Of a stretch of DNA of 64,000 nt, positions 22,417 to 34,422 are shown one piece after another. The notes under the pieces were generated by a model. The model saw only the letters and a program-made list of their open reading frames with translations, was not told the DNA's origin and searched no databases. The DNA is taken from contig CALSFV010000009.1 of the NCBI GenBank assembly GCA_943737045.1, forward strand, positions 1,662,684-1,726,683, written 5' to 3'. This stretch comes from Parapristionchus giblindavisi (taxonomy: Eukaryota; Nematoda; Chromadorea; Rhabditida; Diplogasteridae). The translations under genes were made by a program, and so were the position numbers. Numbering within the stretch: the stretch's first letter is position 1; each line of letters opens with the position of its first letter.

Positions 22417-24507
22417 TACTATGCACCTGCACCTGCACCGCGCTTAAAATATTTAGTCATGCAATAGGAATTTAGTGTAAACTCGTACTATTAAATAATT
22501 TCGAAGCCATTTATTTGTTTATTTATTTATTTTTTGATTATGCTAGTCTATTAAGAGGCCTGTTCCCTAAGACTCGATCATATTCGATCACCCCCGGACA
22601 CGTGCGCTAGCAATGAGAACTGGGAGTCCATAATTGGGTGTTAGGAGTGCCTTCGGCCCTTATTACACAAAACGGCTGAAATTTCCTGTTTGTGCCCTCA
22701 GGCTATTAGAAAAAAATAATTTTAAAAAAAACTTCAAAAATCATAATTTCTCAAATTGTTGAGATGAAGTCTAAATATCATTTGCGATGCGTCTATTGTG
22801 CACAGTGCTTGCTAATTCACTATTAGCATCGAATGTGCGTTGATTCCTAAACCACTTTTTTGACTCAAAATTTTGGTCATCCCTTGTTTTAGTGAGTGCC
22901 CAAAATTTCCGACCAGGTATTGTAGCCTAAGCAATTCTGCATTGATTTAACTTAAAACTGGGTTCTTCCCGATCGACCATTTTGTCGAATTTTTCGCTCG
23001 AACTTCCGTCATCGATGGTTTTCCCGAACAAATGCAGTATTTTCCAAACGATTGGTGCGGAATTGTGGTCCACTCAAAGTTTAGAGGTGAGACGAGTAAA
23101 ATGACACAAGAAGCCCATCACTTGGATCAATTTGAAAATTTCGATTTTCACGACCCGGGGGTCATGGTCTGGAAATTTCAGAATTTCTCAAGTTTGAAAT
23201 GTTTTCATTTATGTGGCTTATCGTGAAGTACTAATAACATAACATAACATAACATAATTTATCAGGGGTACTAATGATGTACTAATGATGTGAACAATAG
23301 TCAGCCAATGCTCCTGTCATAACATTCTGTCATAGTACTTTGCAATGTACATAATTAAAGATGGAGGCCCTCGAATGTCTATGCAAATGCGTAACATAAC
23401 GGCCATGCCAGGGATAAGTGATATGCAAGAAATTAGCGTGGTCATTCATCTTATCCCTTGGCATAGTGGTAAAAGCGCTGTCTAGTAAGCGTAACATCTC
23501 GTGTTCTAAACCTATTGCCGAACTTTCCTATTTAAAAAATTTCGCGCCTTTGCCTCTACTTCATGCATGATTCATTCATTATTCTTGCGATCAATAAGCT
23601 GAATTAGCATAAAAAAATTTATGTACGATATGCAGAATAACTTTTGCTATCTTTCTGTCTTAACAGTTTGTTCACGAAAATATTCGCGGGACTCCACCTT
23701 TAATATGAAAATCGTTTATTTTCGAAAATTCATAAAATTCAATTTGAGTGCCAACTTTCACGGCAAATTTCTGAAATATTGCTGTTTTTCGACTCGAATG
23801 CTGCGACATTGAGCAAATGACAATGGCAATTAATGTGAAGTACAATATATCAAAGCATGCAAACGTACTCTAGTAAAATCATATAACATGCAATATAAAA
23901 CTAGTTAAGGCCCCGCTGTTTCGGCCAGGGGTTCTAGACAGCGGAACCCTACTCAGTGGTGTTGGCCATCTTCAGTAGAACCACCACTGAGTATTGTTAT
24001 CAAAATTATTGTATAATAGTTAGAGTATGTATCTAATACATACTCATCTCAACTAATCCACGAAACATGCACGAAAATAAAAGAATGATTATGTACAAAA
24101 TAAATATCATGCACAATAAAATGAAATCAATATCCAAAGTAATAAGAATGTCACGAAACTATGAACATGCATGTTTAAATATAGGGTAAGTTTTAGACTA
24201 CAAACAATGTTTATGAAACTCAGAAATCCTATCCTCCTCCCATCCACAAAGTATCCGTTGTTGAGAGTAGAGGCATGGTCGAAGAAGAGGCAGAGGCATT
24301 GTGGATGAAGAGGTAGAGACTTTGTAGAAGAAGAGGTAGAGACGGAAGGACGAACTTGACCGAGACTAGCAGAGTGATAGTGAGAAAGATGATGATGATA
24401 ATAGAGAGGATGGAAAGGAAGGTAGATCAAAGCGCATGTCTCACTCTATTGATTAGTAACCATGAGCAACGATCATTGATCAAAGTGTTATGTCTCTATA
24501 CTAATCT

Positions 24508-27500
24508 CTACAATATCGATTGATTCAAACATTGAGTGCATATTCCAGCATTGTTAGCACCATACTTTATGGAAATATAAGGACAACTATTTAAAGTTCT
24601 AAAAAGTCTCCTATGTATGATCTCTTTCGGGTAATCAATAGAAATAAAATATTTAACCATTGATTTTATTCTTATTTCGAAATCGGTTAATTTTGAACAA
24701 TTTCTGAACGTTCTTATAACACGCGTGTCGCGTAAGGATCAATACAACTGTCGGACAATGAAAAAATGAAAATTTGGTTTAAATCATTTTTGGATAGCCC
24801 TGACAGTACCGGAGAAGATAGCGTTTCGATTTTTTGTCTAAGATCAATTTTGACGAAGATAGACGCCGTTGACTGTCGGAATTTGTGGAAAAGTGTTGAC
24901 TTTCACCCCCAATAGCTCGCTTTTGAATGGGAATAGCGAACATATCATAGAGACATAAATTGTAGAAAATTCTCAGGAGAATCGAGATAACACAAGCAGA
25001 AATTACAAAATCGATTTTTCATCATCTTCTGTGGCGGAAAGCTGACGTTTGCACCACAAATCGAAAGTACAATTTTTTATTGGTTCAGATGATAGATATT
25101 GCGAAGACGGATCGATTGATGTGTAGTTATTGGGGTCGAATCGTGACCGCAATATGAGTTTTTCCCAAAAAACGAGTCTGAAATCACGGACTTAGCCGAT
25201 TTCTCGCACGAGAGATGGAAGAGTCACTTTGATCTACCCACTCTTCTCTCGTTGATAAATGATTTACCAATTTTTTTGTTTGTTTTACGTGCTTTCTTTT
25301 TTAAAATGTTTTGAACGGGTTTCCTTGTTTCCTGAATATATTGTTGAATCACTGGCCACCTCATCTCCTCAACTCGAGCATGTGCTACTTCGCTGTCAAT
25401 CGACGGTCTCTCCATGAGAAAAGACCAAGACTCAAGGGAGTCGATCTGGAGAAGAATAGTTAATGTACAATAGTCTTCATTTTTGATGAGATAATTAGTG
25501 ATAAGCTGGATGAGGATGGTTTCCTTCGAGAGACTATCGCGGCCTGAATTGACTCCATCTTTGATAGATAGATTGTTTATTGTTCGTATTTACATTGTTT
25601 ATAAAGTGATTCCTTCTTTTAAATAGGTTGTAGTTATGATATTCATTTATTTCAACATTTTTTCGAGTTCAGTGTACAGAAATACCAAGAAATATCATTG
25701 AACAGCGAGAGACGAGTGGGTAGATCAAAGTGACTCTTCCATCTCTCGAGCGAGAAATCGGCTAAGTCCGAGATTTCAGACTCGTTTTTTTGGACAAAAA
25801 CTCATATTGCGGTCACGATTCGACCCCAATAACTATACATCAATCGATCCGTCTTCACAATATCTATCATCTGAACCAATAAAAAATTGTACTTTCGATT
25901 TGTGGTGCAAACGTCAGCTTTCCGCCACAGAAGATGATGAAAAATCGATTTTGAAATTTCTGCTTATTTTATCTCGATTCTCCTGAGAATTTTCTACAAT
26001 TTATGTCTCTATGATATTTTCGCTATTCCCATTCCAAAGCGAACTATTGCGGGTGAAAGTCAAGACGTTTCCTCAAAATCCGACAGTGAACGACGTCTAT
26101 CTTCGTCAAAATTGATCTTAGACAAAAAATCGAAACGCTATCTTTTCCGGCACTGTCAGGGCTATTCAAAAATAGTAAATATAATAGGGGTTAAATTTTG
26201 TCCGGACACCCCACGATTTTGTCTCGATCCTTACGCGACACGCGTGATAATCTCTCCATGAAGGGTATTCAGACCCATTCTAATTGGTGAATTTGATTTG
26301 TAGTGTGGATATCTTATAACGTTAAACTGATAGTCATCTGTTTTGTTGTACAATGTAGTATTTATTTTACCGTCTATCATTATATTGATTTGAAGGTCTA
26401 CGAATGCACATTCGTTATTTTTCTCATTTGTTCTTTCGAGTGTTAGTGAGTCGTGATACATTTCTTTAGTAATTTCAATGAAGTCCATAGTTTTGTCTGA
26501 TATAAGGAATAGATCATCTATATATCTATATGTTTTATTAAGTGAGAATGCTAGAGGATGACCATTTTTAATTTTATCATAGACGTATTGATATTCCATT
26601 ACTGCCAAAGTCAAATCAGCTATTTGTGGTGAAGCATTATTTCCTTGAGGTATTCCTTTCTCTTGTTTGTAATATGTTCCACCATAAAAAGCATAACTGT
26701 TTTCAAGAATATATTCAAGCATAAGCTTCACATCGTTTTTGTGATAAGTAATGCCCTTCGAAATCTTGTTTGTTTTATCATAACGAACGTAGTTACCTTG
26801 TATGTTTATAAATTCGGAGTGGGCATTCTTAAACAATAGGTCTACAAGATAGAAAATCTTTTCTTTGACAATTTTATGTGGTAAATTTGTGAAAAGCGAA
26901 GCAAAATCTGCACAGAAAATTTTATTGTTTTGACCATGACAAGTATTCAATCCATTTATGACTTTGAATGTATTTTGAATTGAGAAATAACAATTAGTAC
27001 CAGCCCGCCCAGATCTTTTACTACAGTACCTTCTGAAGTGGTTTTGCAGGAATTTTAAAATTTTTTGAAGTTGAACAGAAACTGGTTTAAGACTGCTGTT
27101 ATGTGCTCCTGTAATGAATCTGAATTTTATTGGCGTTTTGTGCATTTTGGGAATACCATAAATACGTGGTAATGAACAGTCCAGGTTTCTTGTAAGAGAC
27201 ATGCTGAGTGTAAATTTCAAATGATCTTCGATCTTTGATTCATAGTCTAAGTTATCAATAGGTTTATATGTACGTTCTCCTGTATGGTTTGTGTTCATTT
27301 CTTTTTCCATAAATATCAAGTAAAGTTTTTTACAGGTAAAGGCATAATTTCCAGATGCTTTATCAATCATTGTAATTATGAAATTTTCTTAAGTTTTTCC
27401 AATTCTTTTCTGTATCTGTTTATATTTTGAGCGTCACGATTTATATCGATTTTGTTTAGCTTTCTTTCAATTACTTGAATGATATAATTCACAATATTCT

Positions 27501-29093
27501 CTGTTGTGTCTATCGATAAAGATTGTGGCTTTTTATTCTTTTCGGCGAGTTTCGTAACTGTATCTTTGATGGATTCCCTTAAAGTATTTATTATAGTTTG
27601 AATATCACAGACTGGTTGCAATCTGTATTTTGTACCTTTATCAAAGATTGATACCAGTTCCTTATTTTTAATAATTCCAGTGTCTCCTGTACAGACATGT
27701 ACGTAATGATTATTTATGTAATTAGGATAATTCGAACAAGAACACTGTGAATTGAGTATGAATGATATATCATTCTCTGTTAAATTCTTTAAAAACTTTC
27801 CATAATTACAAATTAATGATGAAATTGGAGAATTCAATGAATATGTTATGCAAAGTTTAGGGTTTTCTATATCACTTATATTTCGGAAATAATCTTTAAT
27901 CACTTTTGCATTGAACATTTGATGTAATGATATGTTTTCAATAAACTTTCCAAAGTATGGCAGCTTGATTAGGATATCGTTTTTAGACATACACTTGTCT
28001 TTACTTCTATAGTATTTCCAATAATGAGGACATATTATACTAAATACTTTATATCGAGTTTTTAATGAGAGTAAATTAAATTCATTCGTGGCAGTATATA
28101 CTTCCAATTTTCTGAGTGTATGATGCGAAAACTGTCTACCATATATAAATAATGATCTAGCTTCGAGATTACAAATATCACTAATAATATCCTCAACGGA
28201 CACTGTAGATTTGTATTTCGGCATTCGTCGTTTTTTATTTCTATTTCCTCTATCTCTTTTGAAAGATTGAATAGGAAGAGTAATGGATGTGACTGTTTAG
28301 ACAAAGGATTGATATCTTCAGAGATGCAACCAAAATTAACTATTTGATCATTCAGACCAAGAGGATATGCTGAATTAAGTGACTTAATCCATAAAAGTTC
28401 TTTCTCTCTAAGTTCATCTTTATTCTTTCCGTGGTCTAAAATATCAATGGAGAAGGACTCTCGAGTATGACCGTTTTCTTTGAAGTGTTTGCTTAGGAGA
28501 GTATTTAGTTTATTTCCAGAAAATGATGTTCTATGCTGACTCATACGGTCTTTCACCGTTTGAGTGGTCTCTCCAACATATTGTTTTTGACAAATATCAC
28601 AAGTTATAAGATATACAACATTTACAGAGTCACAACTAGTGTTACATGGTTTATTAGTCAGAAAAATATTATTTGTAATAGTGCTTATGACTCCTTTGTT
28701 CCATCTCATCTTTGGACATATAACACATCGTCTATTATTACATGAAGATCCAATATAATCAGAATATTCTCCCAATGTGACAACTGCTCTACCTTCTTCC
28801 GTTCTAAGTAACTTATTATAGTTAACACGGGTCTCCTGTAAAAGTGTATCAAAATCTCCACCTGTTGCCACTAGGAAAAATTTTTCTCTCGGATTTGGAT
28901 GAAAATCGATTGGTGGATGTGGTTGGGGGTCATGAGAAGGATTATCGACTTGATTTGGCCAAAATCGCAGATTATCGATTTTTTGTGATCTACCACGGAA
29001 ATTGCCATAACTCGGTTCATTTTCATCGTACAGAGACCGGACAGGAGTCATTCGAATCCTATTAGTATGCACTACAAAAAAGGTTTTCGGCAC
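24508..29093 (-). pseudogene. permuted Penelope-like polyprotein: N-terminal GIY-YIG nuclease then RT
   Basis: Part 1 (29093 to about 28240) has Cys pairs (SSCNNRRCVIC, PCNTSC) and a GIY-YIG domain with VVYLITCDICQKQYVGET, an R..H motif in DRMSQHRTSF, and the catalytic Glu region LREKELLWIKSLN. Part 2 (about 28240-27390) is a linker with KKRR-like basic residues. Part 3 (about 27390-24508) is the RT: DKASGNYAFTCKKLY, FCADFASLFTNLP, KGIPQGNNASPQIADL and YRYIDDLFLI. Single-base frameshifts lie near 28230 and 27385. A foldback (24720-26246) splits the RT after HGEII, and the thumb continues from 24719 with RTFRNCSKLTDFEIR to the stop at 24508. GIY-YIG before RT is the order of the Naiad and Chlamys groups rather than canonical Penelope. 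Confidence 0.88.
24720..26246. mobile_element. 1.5-kb foldback with 4-bp ATAA target duplication, inside the RT gene
   Basis: The perfect termini CACGCGTGTCGCGTAAGGATC (first 20 bases mirrored at the right end) are flanked by ATAA at 24716-24719 and 26247-26250. The arms span about 24720-25250 and 25705-26246 and match closely as inverted repeats. The loop of about 455 bp carries a minus-strand open frame of 63 codons (25415-25224) rich in Lys/Arg, of unknown meaning. Removing the element and one ATAA restores reading-frame continuity of the surrounding RT, which confirms the borders. No transposase was recognised. Confidence 0.9.
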
Positions 29094-29704
29094 ATAATGG
29101 CGGAAAACCCGTCTTCATTGTGTTTCACCCAAAAAACTGATTTATCGACAAGAAAAGTGAGTGTTTCTCGAAAATTTCTCAGAAACACAATGGATTTTAT
29201 TGCACCAATGGAATCGCCGCTCGTGATATAGGGTAGGTATGTAGTTCATTTGACTCATCTCTCGCCCCGGGACATCGAAATATAGAGTACTCCCGGACTT
29301 AGTCATTTTTTTCAAAAAAATGGTTTTTTGACCATAAATCGCTTCAAATTGGTCGTAGACACTATTTAAAAAAAGGAAAATGAAGCTCTCAATAAGCCCA
29401 ACAAAATATATTTATATGATTATCACGCTAGAGATCATCATTCCCGAGCTATAATACGATTTCCTCAATTTGAAGGAAGAATACGAATTGCTGTTGTAAT
29501 TGTTTACATTCGAGATTTTATTATTAGTAGCATAATTTTATCAAAAATAGCATGAGTTAGATTACTTTTACACAACTTAAAAAGTTTACATAGAATAGAA
29601 ATTGAGAATACAGTGACGGAATAAATTAAATTGAGAATAAATTGAGGATATTTGAGAATAAATTGAAAATACATTGAGAATAGAAGAATAATTGAGAATA
29701 AAAG

Positions 29705-29916
29705 AAGTAGGCAGTGACGGGGGGCCGAACCCAAAGAGATGTGGCGCGCGTCAAGAACTTCATCAATGAGTGGGAGAAGGAGGTAGATGAGGATGGAGCA
29801 TTCATCGAGGATGAAGTGGCAGTACACGAGGATGATCGGATTATCACCCCTGACTATATCTACGATTGGATTCACAATGAGAAGGACAATCTGTTCACGG
29901 ATGATGGTCCTGACCT
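29705..29916 (+). other. acidic open frame in the Penelope spacer, possible captured exon
   Basis: An open frame beginning near 29714 reads through RDVARVKNFINEWEKEVDED and DDRIITPDYIYDWIHNEKDN. If the mariner and one TA are ignored, it continues on the other side as YLVNSYSISE and stops. The amino-acid composition looks like real coding, but no family is recognised. It may be a host exon picked up by the element or part of its own non-conserved coding. Confidence 0.35.
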
Positions 29917-29917
29917 A

Positions 29918-31167
29918 TTAGGTTGGCGGGAAAGTCTTTGTCCATGGATTTCTATTTTCACTGCTCGTCGCAGATGAACTTTGGCGTTCCCTCATTCCTA
30001 GTGAATAACAAGCAGTGAAGGGCCTTTGCAGTTAGCAACTCCCCGTTCCCTTCCCTTCAGCCAGGCTCTAGTAGAGTAACAAAGTACGTAACTAGCACTA
30101 TCCCCATCCGTCAACTTATACTTTACCACTTCATATCCGACACCAAGATGAACGATTCGGAGACCCTCCTGAAGTATGTTTATGACACAGAGGCCCACAC
30201 TACAACACCATCGAGAATTGGTTCCATCGCTTCAAAGAAGATGACTTTTCCTTGAATGAACAGGATCGATCTGGGAGCCGCTATGAGTTGGATTTGGACA
30301 CGTTGAAGAAACCTATGAAAACGGACCCATTTCAAAGTGTCCGTGAAATGGCCACTGCACTTGGAGTTCACCATATCACATTCGAAGAAGGCCTGAAATC
30401 CATTGGTATAAGAAAAATTTTCATTTGATTCATACCCCTTGAAATGGCCCAAGCCAATCTTGATCGTCGATTCGATCATTCCTTTAAGCTCCTCACTCTC
30501 CACGCTGGGGATCGATGGCTGGACCGGCTCATAACGGGGGATGAGATGTGGGTCCTCTACGAAAACTACCACAGGGGAGTCCAGGGGGTTGAAGAAGGAG
30601 AGACCCCAGGGGATGTCTCCAAACCGAACGCACACCCCAAGAAAATCATACTGTCAATGCGGTGGGGAGTGATCAACTGTGATCAACTGGCAGCTGTTCT
30701 CCGAGGGCATGACAAGTACTGTGGCCAAGTGCCTCGCACAACTACGGAATCTGGAGATGGTAGTCGATCATTCAAGCCAGAAGGATAAGAAAGTGTATTA
30801 TCATCATGATAACGCCTATTCCCATGTTTCCATTAAATTCAAGCAGGAACTGGCTGGATATGGATGGATGGTTCTCCCTCAACCACCGTATTCTCCAGAC
30901 TTGGCCCTGTCGAAATACAGGCCTTTCGCAGACCTAGCCCATGCCCTTCGAGATAGGGCCTTCAATTACTGTGAAAGTGTCGAGGCTGAACTCAATCAAT
31001 ACTTTGCTTTGCGCCCAGCTGGGTTCTACAGGTACGGGTTCCATAATATGGTGGAACATTGTACGTAAGTTGTCAATAATGATGGCACGTATAATTGATC
31101 TCGTGTCATTGTTCCTTTGAAGAAATAAAGTTTTCAAAAATGGACAAAGACTTTCCCGCCAACCTAA
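29918..31167 (+). mobile_element. mariner element, defective
   Basis: The TIRs read TTAGGTTGGCGGGAAAGTC and its complement, flanked by TA (29916-29917 and 31168-31169), for a length of 1250 bp. The decayed transposase on the plus strand shows NEQDRSGSR, SVREMATALGV, the first catalytic Asp in ITGDEMWVLYENY, the second in YYHHDNAYSHV, and PPYSPDLALSKY. In the last motif Lys occupies the position of the third catalytic Asp (normally SDY). Several stops and frameshifts interrupt the gene (for example after RWGV and before the VDHSSQ segment). It inserted into the spacer of the Penelope-like element. Confidence 0.92.
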
Positions 31168-31221
31168 TATCTAGTGAACTCGTATTCGATCAGTGAATGA
31201 TTCCGCCGTTCCATTCTCAAT

Positions 31222-31998
31222 TTCTATTCTATGTAAGCTTTTTAAGTTGTGTAAAAGTAATCTAACTCATGCTATTTTTGATAAAATTATGCTACTAATA
31301 ATAAAATCTCGAATGTAAACAATTACAACAGAAATTCGGATTCTTCCTTCAAATTGAGGAAATCGTATTATAGCTCGGGAATGATGATCTCTAGCGTGAT
31401 AATCATATAAATATATTTTGTTGGGTTTATTGAGAGCTTCATTTTCCTTTTTTAAAATAGTGTCTACGACCAATTTGAAGCGATTTATGGTCAAAAAACC
31501 ATTTTTTTGAAAAAAATGACTAAGTCCGGGAGTACTCTATATTTCGATGTCCCGGGGCGAGAGATGAGTCAAATGAACTAAATACCTACCCTATATCACG
31601 AGCGGCGATTCCATTGGTGCAATAAAATTCATTGTGTTTCTGAGAAATTTTCGAGAAACACTCACTTTTCTTGTCGATAAATCAGTTTTTTGGGTGAAAC
31701 ACATTGAAGACGGGTTTTCCGCCATTGTGTGCCGAAAACCTTTATTGTAGAGCATACCAATAGGATTCGAATGACTCCTGTCCGGTCTCTGTACGATGAA
31801 AATGAACCGAGTTATGGCGATTTCCGTGGTAGATCACAAAAAATCGATAATCTGCGATTTTGGGCAAATCAAGTCGATAAGCCTTCTCATGACCACCAAC
31901 CACATCCACCAATCGACTTTCATCCAAATCCGAGAGAAAAATTTTTCCTAGTGGCAGGCGCTCATACACTTTTACCGGAGACCCGTGTTAAAAGGGGG
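31222..31998 (+). repeat. inverted copy of the Penelope-like 5' region
   Basis: This segment mirrors 28816-29640. It includes AT-rich upstream sequence (GATTATCACGCTAGAGATCA in the opposite sense) and the first roughly 85 codons of the GIY-YIG gene starting at 31729 with MPKTFIVEHTNRIRMTPVRS. A few amino-acid differences separate the two copies, and a small deletion lies near the end. The coding stops soon after ETRV. It is not an independent gene. Confidence 0.85.
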
Positions 31999-31999
31999 A

Positions 32000-32522
32000 C
32001 GTTGGTTTTTAGAGGGAGGTTTTGCGAGCTGTTATAGGGATGCTCATCCCGTGGGCTTGAAGGGCGGTCGAACGGACGACTAGGTGGGGCTGCCACCAAG
32101 GTGCGACTCCCTAAATAGGGAACCTGGAACTGGCCAGACCGCTTTACACCCCCACACTCCGCCCGACCTTTTGTCGGTGTGGAAAGGTGGTCGCTGCAGT
32201 CCTGATCAATAAATAGTAAGGATTAAATGATTAGTGTATCAAAATATAAGCCAGTTAATATTAGCTGAATAAGTGAGCCAACATTGTAACAAATGTAATG
32301 TATGAAATAGTAAGATGTGCGAAATGCAGTAGCACAAAAGAGCGAAGGGTAGAAGTTTGGTGCGGTACTCCATATGTGGAGTGTCAAGAGGATTTTGCCA
32401 ACATTTAGTTGGCATAATATTGTTTTGAAGGAAGAAGAGAATATATTACTGTAGTGTGATTCTGCATTGGGAAGAAAATCATTAAATTTTATTGGAATCA
32501 TAAAACGATGGATGTATTTAAA
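32000..32522. other. terminal segment of the Penelope-like insertion, no coding recognised
   Basis: The GC-rich stretch 32035-32200 contains short complementary pieces (for example CCCTAAATAGGG and GTCGGTGTGGAAAGG) and a CTGGCCAGACCG motif faintly like the LINE-tail repeats at 48.6 and 60.9 kb. The rest is AT-rich. I cannot assign a function. Confidence 0.3.
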
Positions 32523-32957
32523 TGAAGTTTCATGATGAGTAAAACATAGTAGAACTGAAATACCGGCATTCGGGTCACTTTTGAAAAATGGATTTCCATG
32601 ACCACGGGGTCATGGCACAAAAAAATGAATTTTCAAAAATAAACGATTTTCATATTGATTATTTACATTGCAAAGTACTATGACAGAATGTTACAGAAAG
32701 CAAGTTGGAAACCGATTCAAGCACCCTGCAGTGAGTACCCTAGACGCATCGCAGATGGTATTTAGACTTCATCTCAACAATTTGAGAAAATTTTTTTAAA
32801 GTTTTTTTTTATAAATTATTTTTTCTAATAGCCTGAGGGCACAAGCAGGAAATTTCAGCCGTTTTGTGTAATAAGGGCAGAGGACACTCCTAACACCCAA
32901 GTATGGACTCCCAGTTCTCATTGCTAGCGCACGTGTCCGGGGGTGGTCGAGTCTTAA

Positions 32958-33165
32958 CTCTGGTATTTTGCCACTTAAAGTCTACTTAAACTACGTCACA
33001 GACTTTAAGTAGACTTTAAGTAAACTTTAAATGAAAGAACATTTGACGAAATGCATTACAGTATACCACACCACTTTAAGTAAACTTACGTCTCACTTTA
33101 AGTTTACTTAAAGTCTACTTAAAGTGGGAATGTTTAAGTAGACTTTAAGTGGCAAAATACCAGAG
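32958..33165. mobile_element. 208-bp palindromic MITE with TTTAAGTAGACTT repeats
   Basis: CTCTGGTATTTTGCCACTTA at the left is exactly mirrored at the right end. The interior repeats TTTAAGTAGACTTTAAGT and its complement several times. It interrupts the last 20 bases of the right arm of the TTAA-flanked foldback copy 1, so it inserted later. Confidence 0.8.
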
Positions 33166-33184
33166 AACGGACATCTCTCTTAAG

Positions 33185-33696
33185 CAGGGATGGGATTTTA
33201 CGTTTACGGATTTTACGGATTTTACGGTTTTGGCCGTAAAATATTTATTTTACGGATTCCGTAAAATAAAAATCCGTAAAATCCGTAAAATATTTTGAAG
33301 AAATAAATCCTTAAGAATAAGAGAAAATAGAAGAAAAAATGTTTTTTTGACCGAAAAAACCTTATACAACCGTTCTATGAGTAGTCTAACTATGTTCTTA
33401 GTGAACATTGTCGATTCATAAAAATTTGTGAATTCACCTAAGCGCAATGAGAACATCCAGTGATGTGGTTTCTGCAAATTATGAACAGCGAAGATCCACT
33501 TTTTTTTCATTTCCTTTGACGTGAAGTTTCGTTGATGTTAATTTTTGCATTGAATAATATACGAAAATGTCAAACTACAAGCATATTTTAAAGATTTTAC
33601 GGATTTTACAGGTTTTTATGGAATTTTACGGATTTTGAATCCGTAAATTTTACGTTTTTACGGATCCGTAAAATTTTTATTTTACGCCCACCCCTG
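33185..33696. mobile_element. hAT-like MITE with CAGGGATGGG ends and TTTTACGGA repeats
   Basis: The ends CAGGGATGGG and CCCACCCCTG form a short imperfect inverted repeat. Both subterminal regions are built of GATTTTACGG and CCGTAAAAT units in opposite orientation. The flanking 8-mers do not match. It lies directly next to the TTAA end of foldback copy 1. The following 33700-34420 shows nothing that I recognise beyond GATAA-type simple sequence. Confidence 0.65.
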
Positions 33697-34422
33697 CCCG
33701 TCAGTAACAAAAATAAATCATTCGAGATAATTTGTAAAGAAGCTTCGACGTTGAGGGATATTTGTAGATTTCGGTGAGTTCCTTAAAAATAGCATATCAA
33801 ATTAGAGATAGCAGAGCTCCCTCTACACAAACAGTTTTTTTTCCAGAAGTATTGCTTCGTTGCCAGAGAGTCAAAAATTGTTACGACGCATTTTCTCTTG
33901 TACCTTTATATCTCATAGTACCTAAAACCCTTCACTTTATACGACATCATTCCCTTTATGTCCGTATTTCCTGTTACGTATGTTATGATGGAATAAAGAA
34001 TAAGATAAGAATAAGATAAGATAATATATGGGACGAACACTTATGAGAAGCAGAATTTCCGGGTCTTTGGGCAAAATTACAATCGTCACCAGAAAATATA
34101 AACGATACATTGTTTAATGAGAATGTAAAATTTTAGAAAAAAAATCAAATCTACCCCATTTCCCTGACATGCGCGTGTTCTGTAGAGAGCGATTAACCAT
34201 CTGTGTGACTGAATCCCATAACATACACATTCTGAAAATATTAATAGTTTCAGAATCGCTCCTTTCGTATAAACAGCGGTATTTGTCTGGATTTTATAAT
34301 TACTTCTGCCTTTTTATCGGTTCGAAACGCTCTCGATTTTCCCTTTTACTTCCCTAGAGCGTTGAAAAAAATGATATGAATCGTATTACATGCCAATATT
34401 CTGAAAATAACAATTAAAGATA

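Larger units (their letters stand above)
23841..32527 (-). mobile_element. Penelope-like retroelement insertion with inverted 5' copy, about 8.7 kb
   Basis: The sequence TGAAG at 23836-23840 recurs at 32523-32527 and probably marks the target duplication. The main body on the minus strand is the GIY-YIG plus RT gene (29093-24508). The region upstream of the gene, plus its first roughly 90 codons (28816-29640), is repeated in inverted orientation at 31222-31998. The spacer 29641-31221 holds a mariner and a short acidic open frame. The 32000-32522 segment has no recognised coding. Inverted or partial tandem copies are common in Penelope-like elements. The exact extent of the unit is an inference. 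Confidence 0.7.
22551..33183. mobile_element. TTAA-flanked foldback, copy 1, split by later insertions
   Basis: TTAA at 22551-22554 begins a left arm with TAAGACTCGATC and CACCCCCGGACACGTGCG. The matching right arm runs from about 32528 to the TTAA at 33180-33183. Sequence at 22551-23840 and 32523-32957 corresponds to the two halves of the intact relative at 36980-38983, including the CGATTGGTGCGGAATTGTGG and TTTCATGATGAG blocks. An insertion of about 8.7 kb (23841-32522) separates the halves, and a small palindrome (32958-33165) sits in the right end. The TTAA target is like that of piggyBac elements, but no transposase is present and the ends do not otherwise identify a superfamily. Confidence 0.7.

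Noticed and set aside
23450..23530. Possible tRNA gene (GGCATAGTGGTAAAAGCGCT)
   Set aside because: The A-box-like part is good, but there is no B box and no closed acceptor or T stem.
25224..25415. 63-codon Lys/Arg-rich ORF in the ATAA foldback as a transposase
   Set aside because: It is too short, and no catalytic or DNA-binding motif is visible.
31729..32037. Plus-strand 102-codon ORF as a separate gene
   Set aside because: It is the inverted copy of the 5' end of the Penelope-like GIY-YIG gene.
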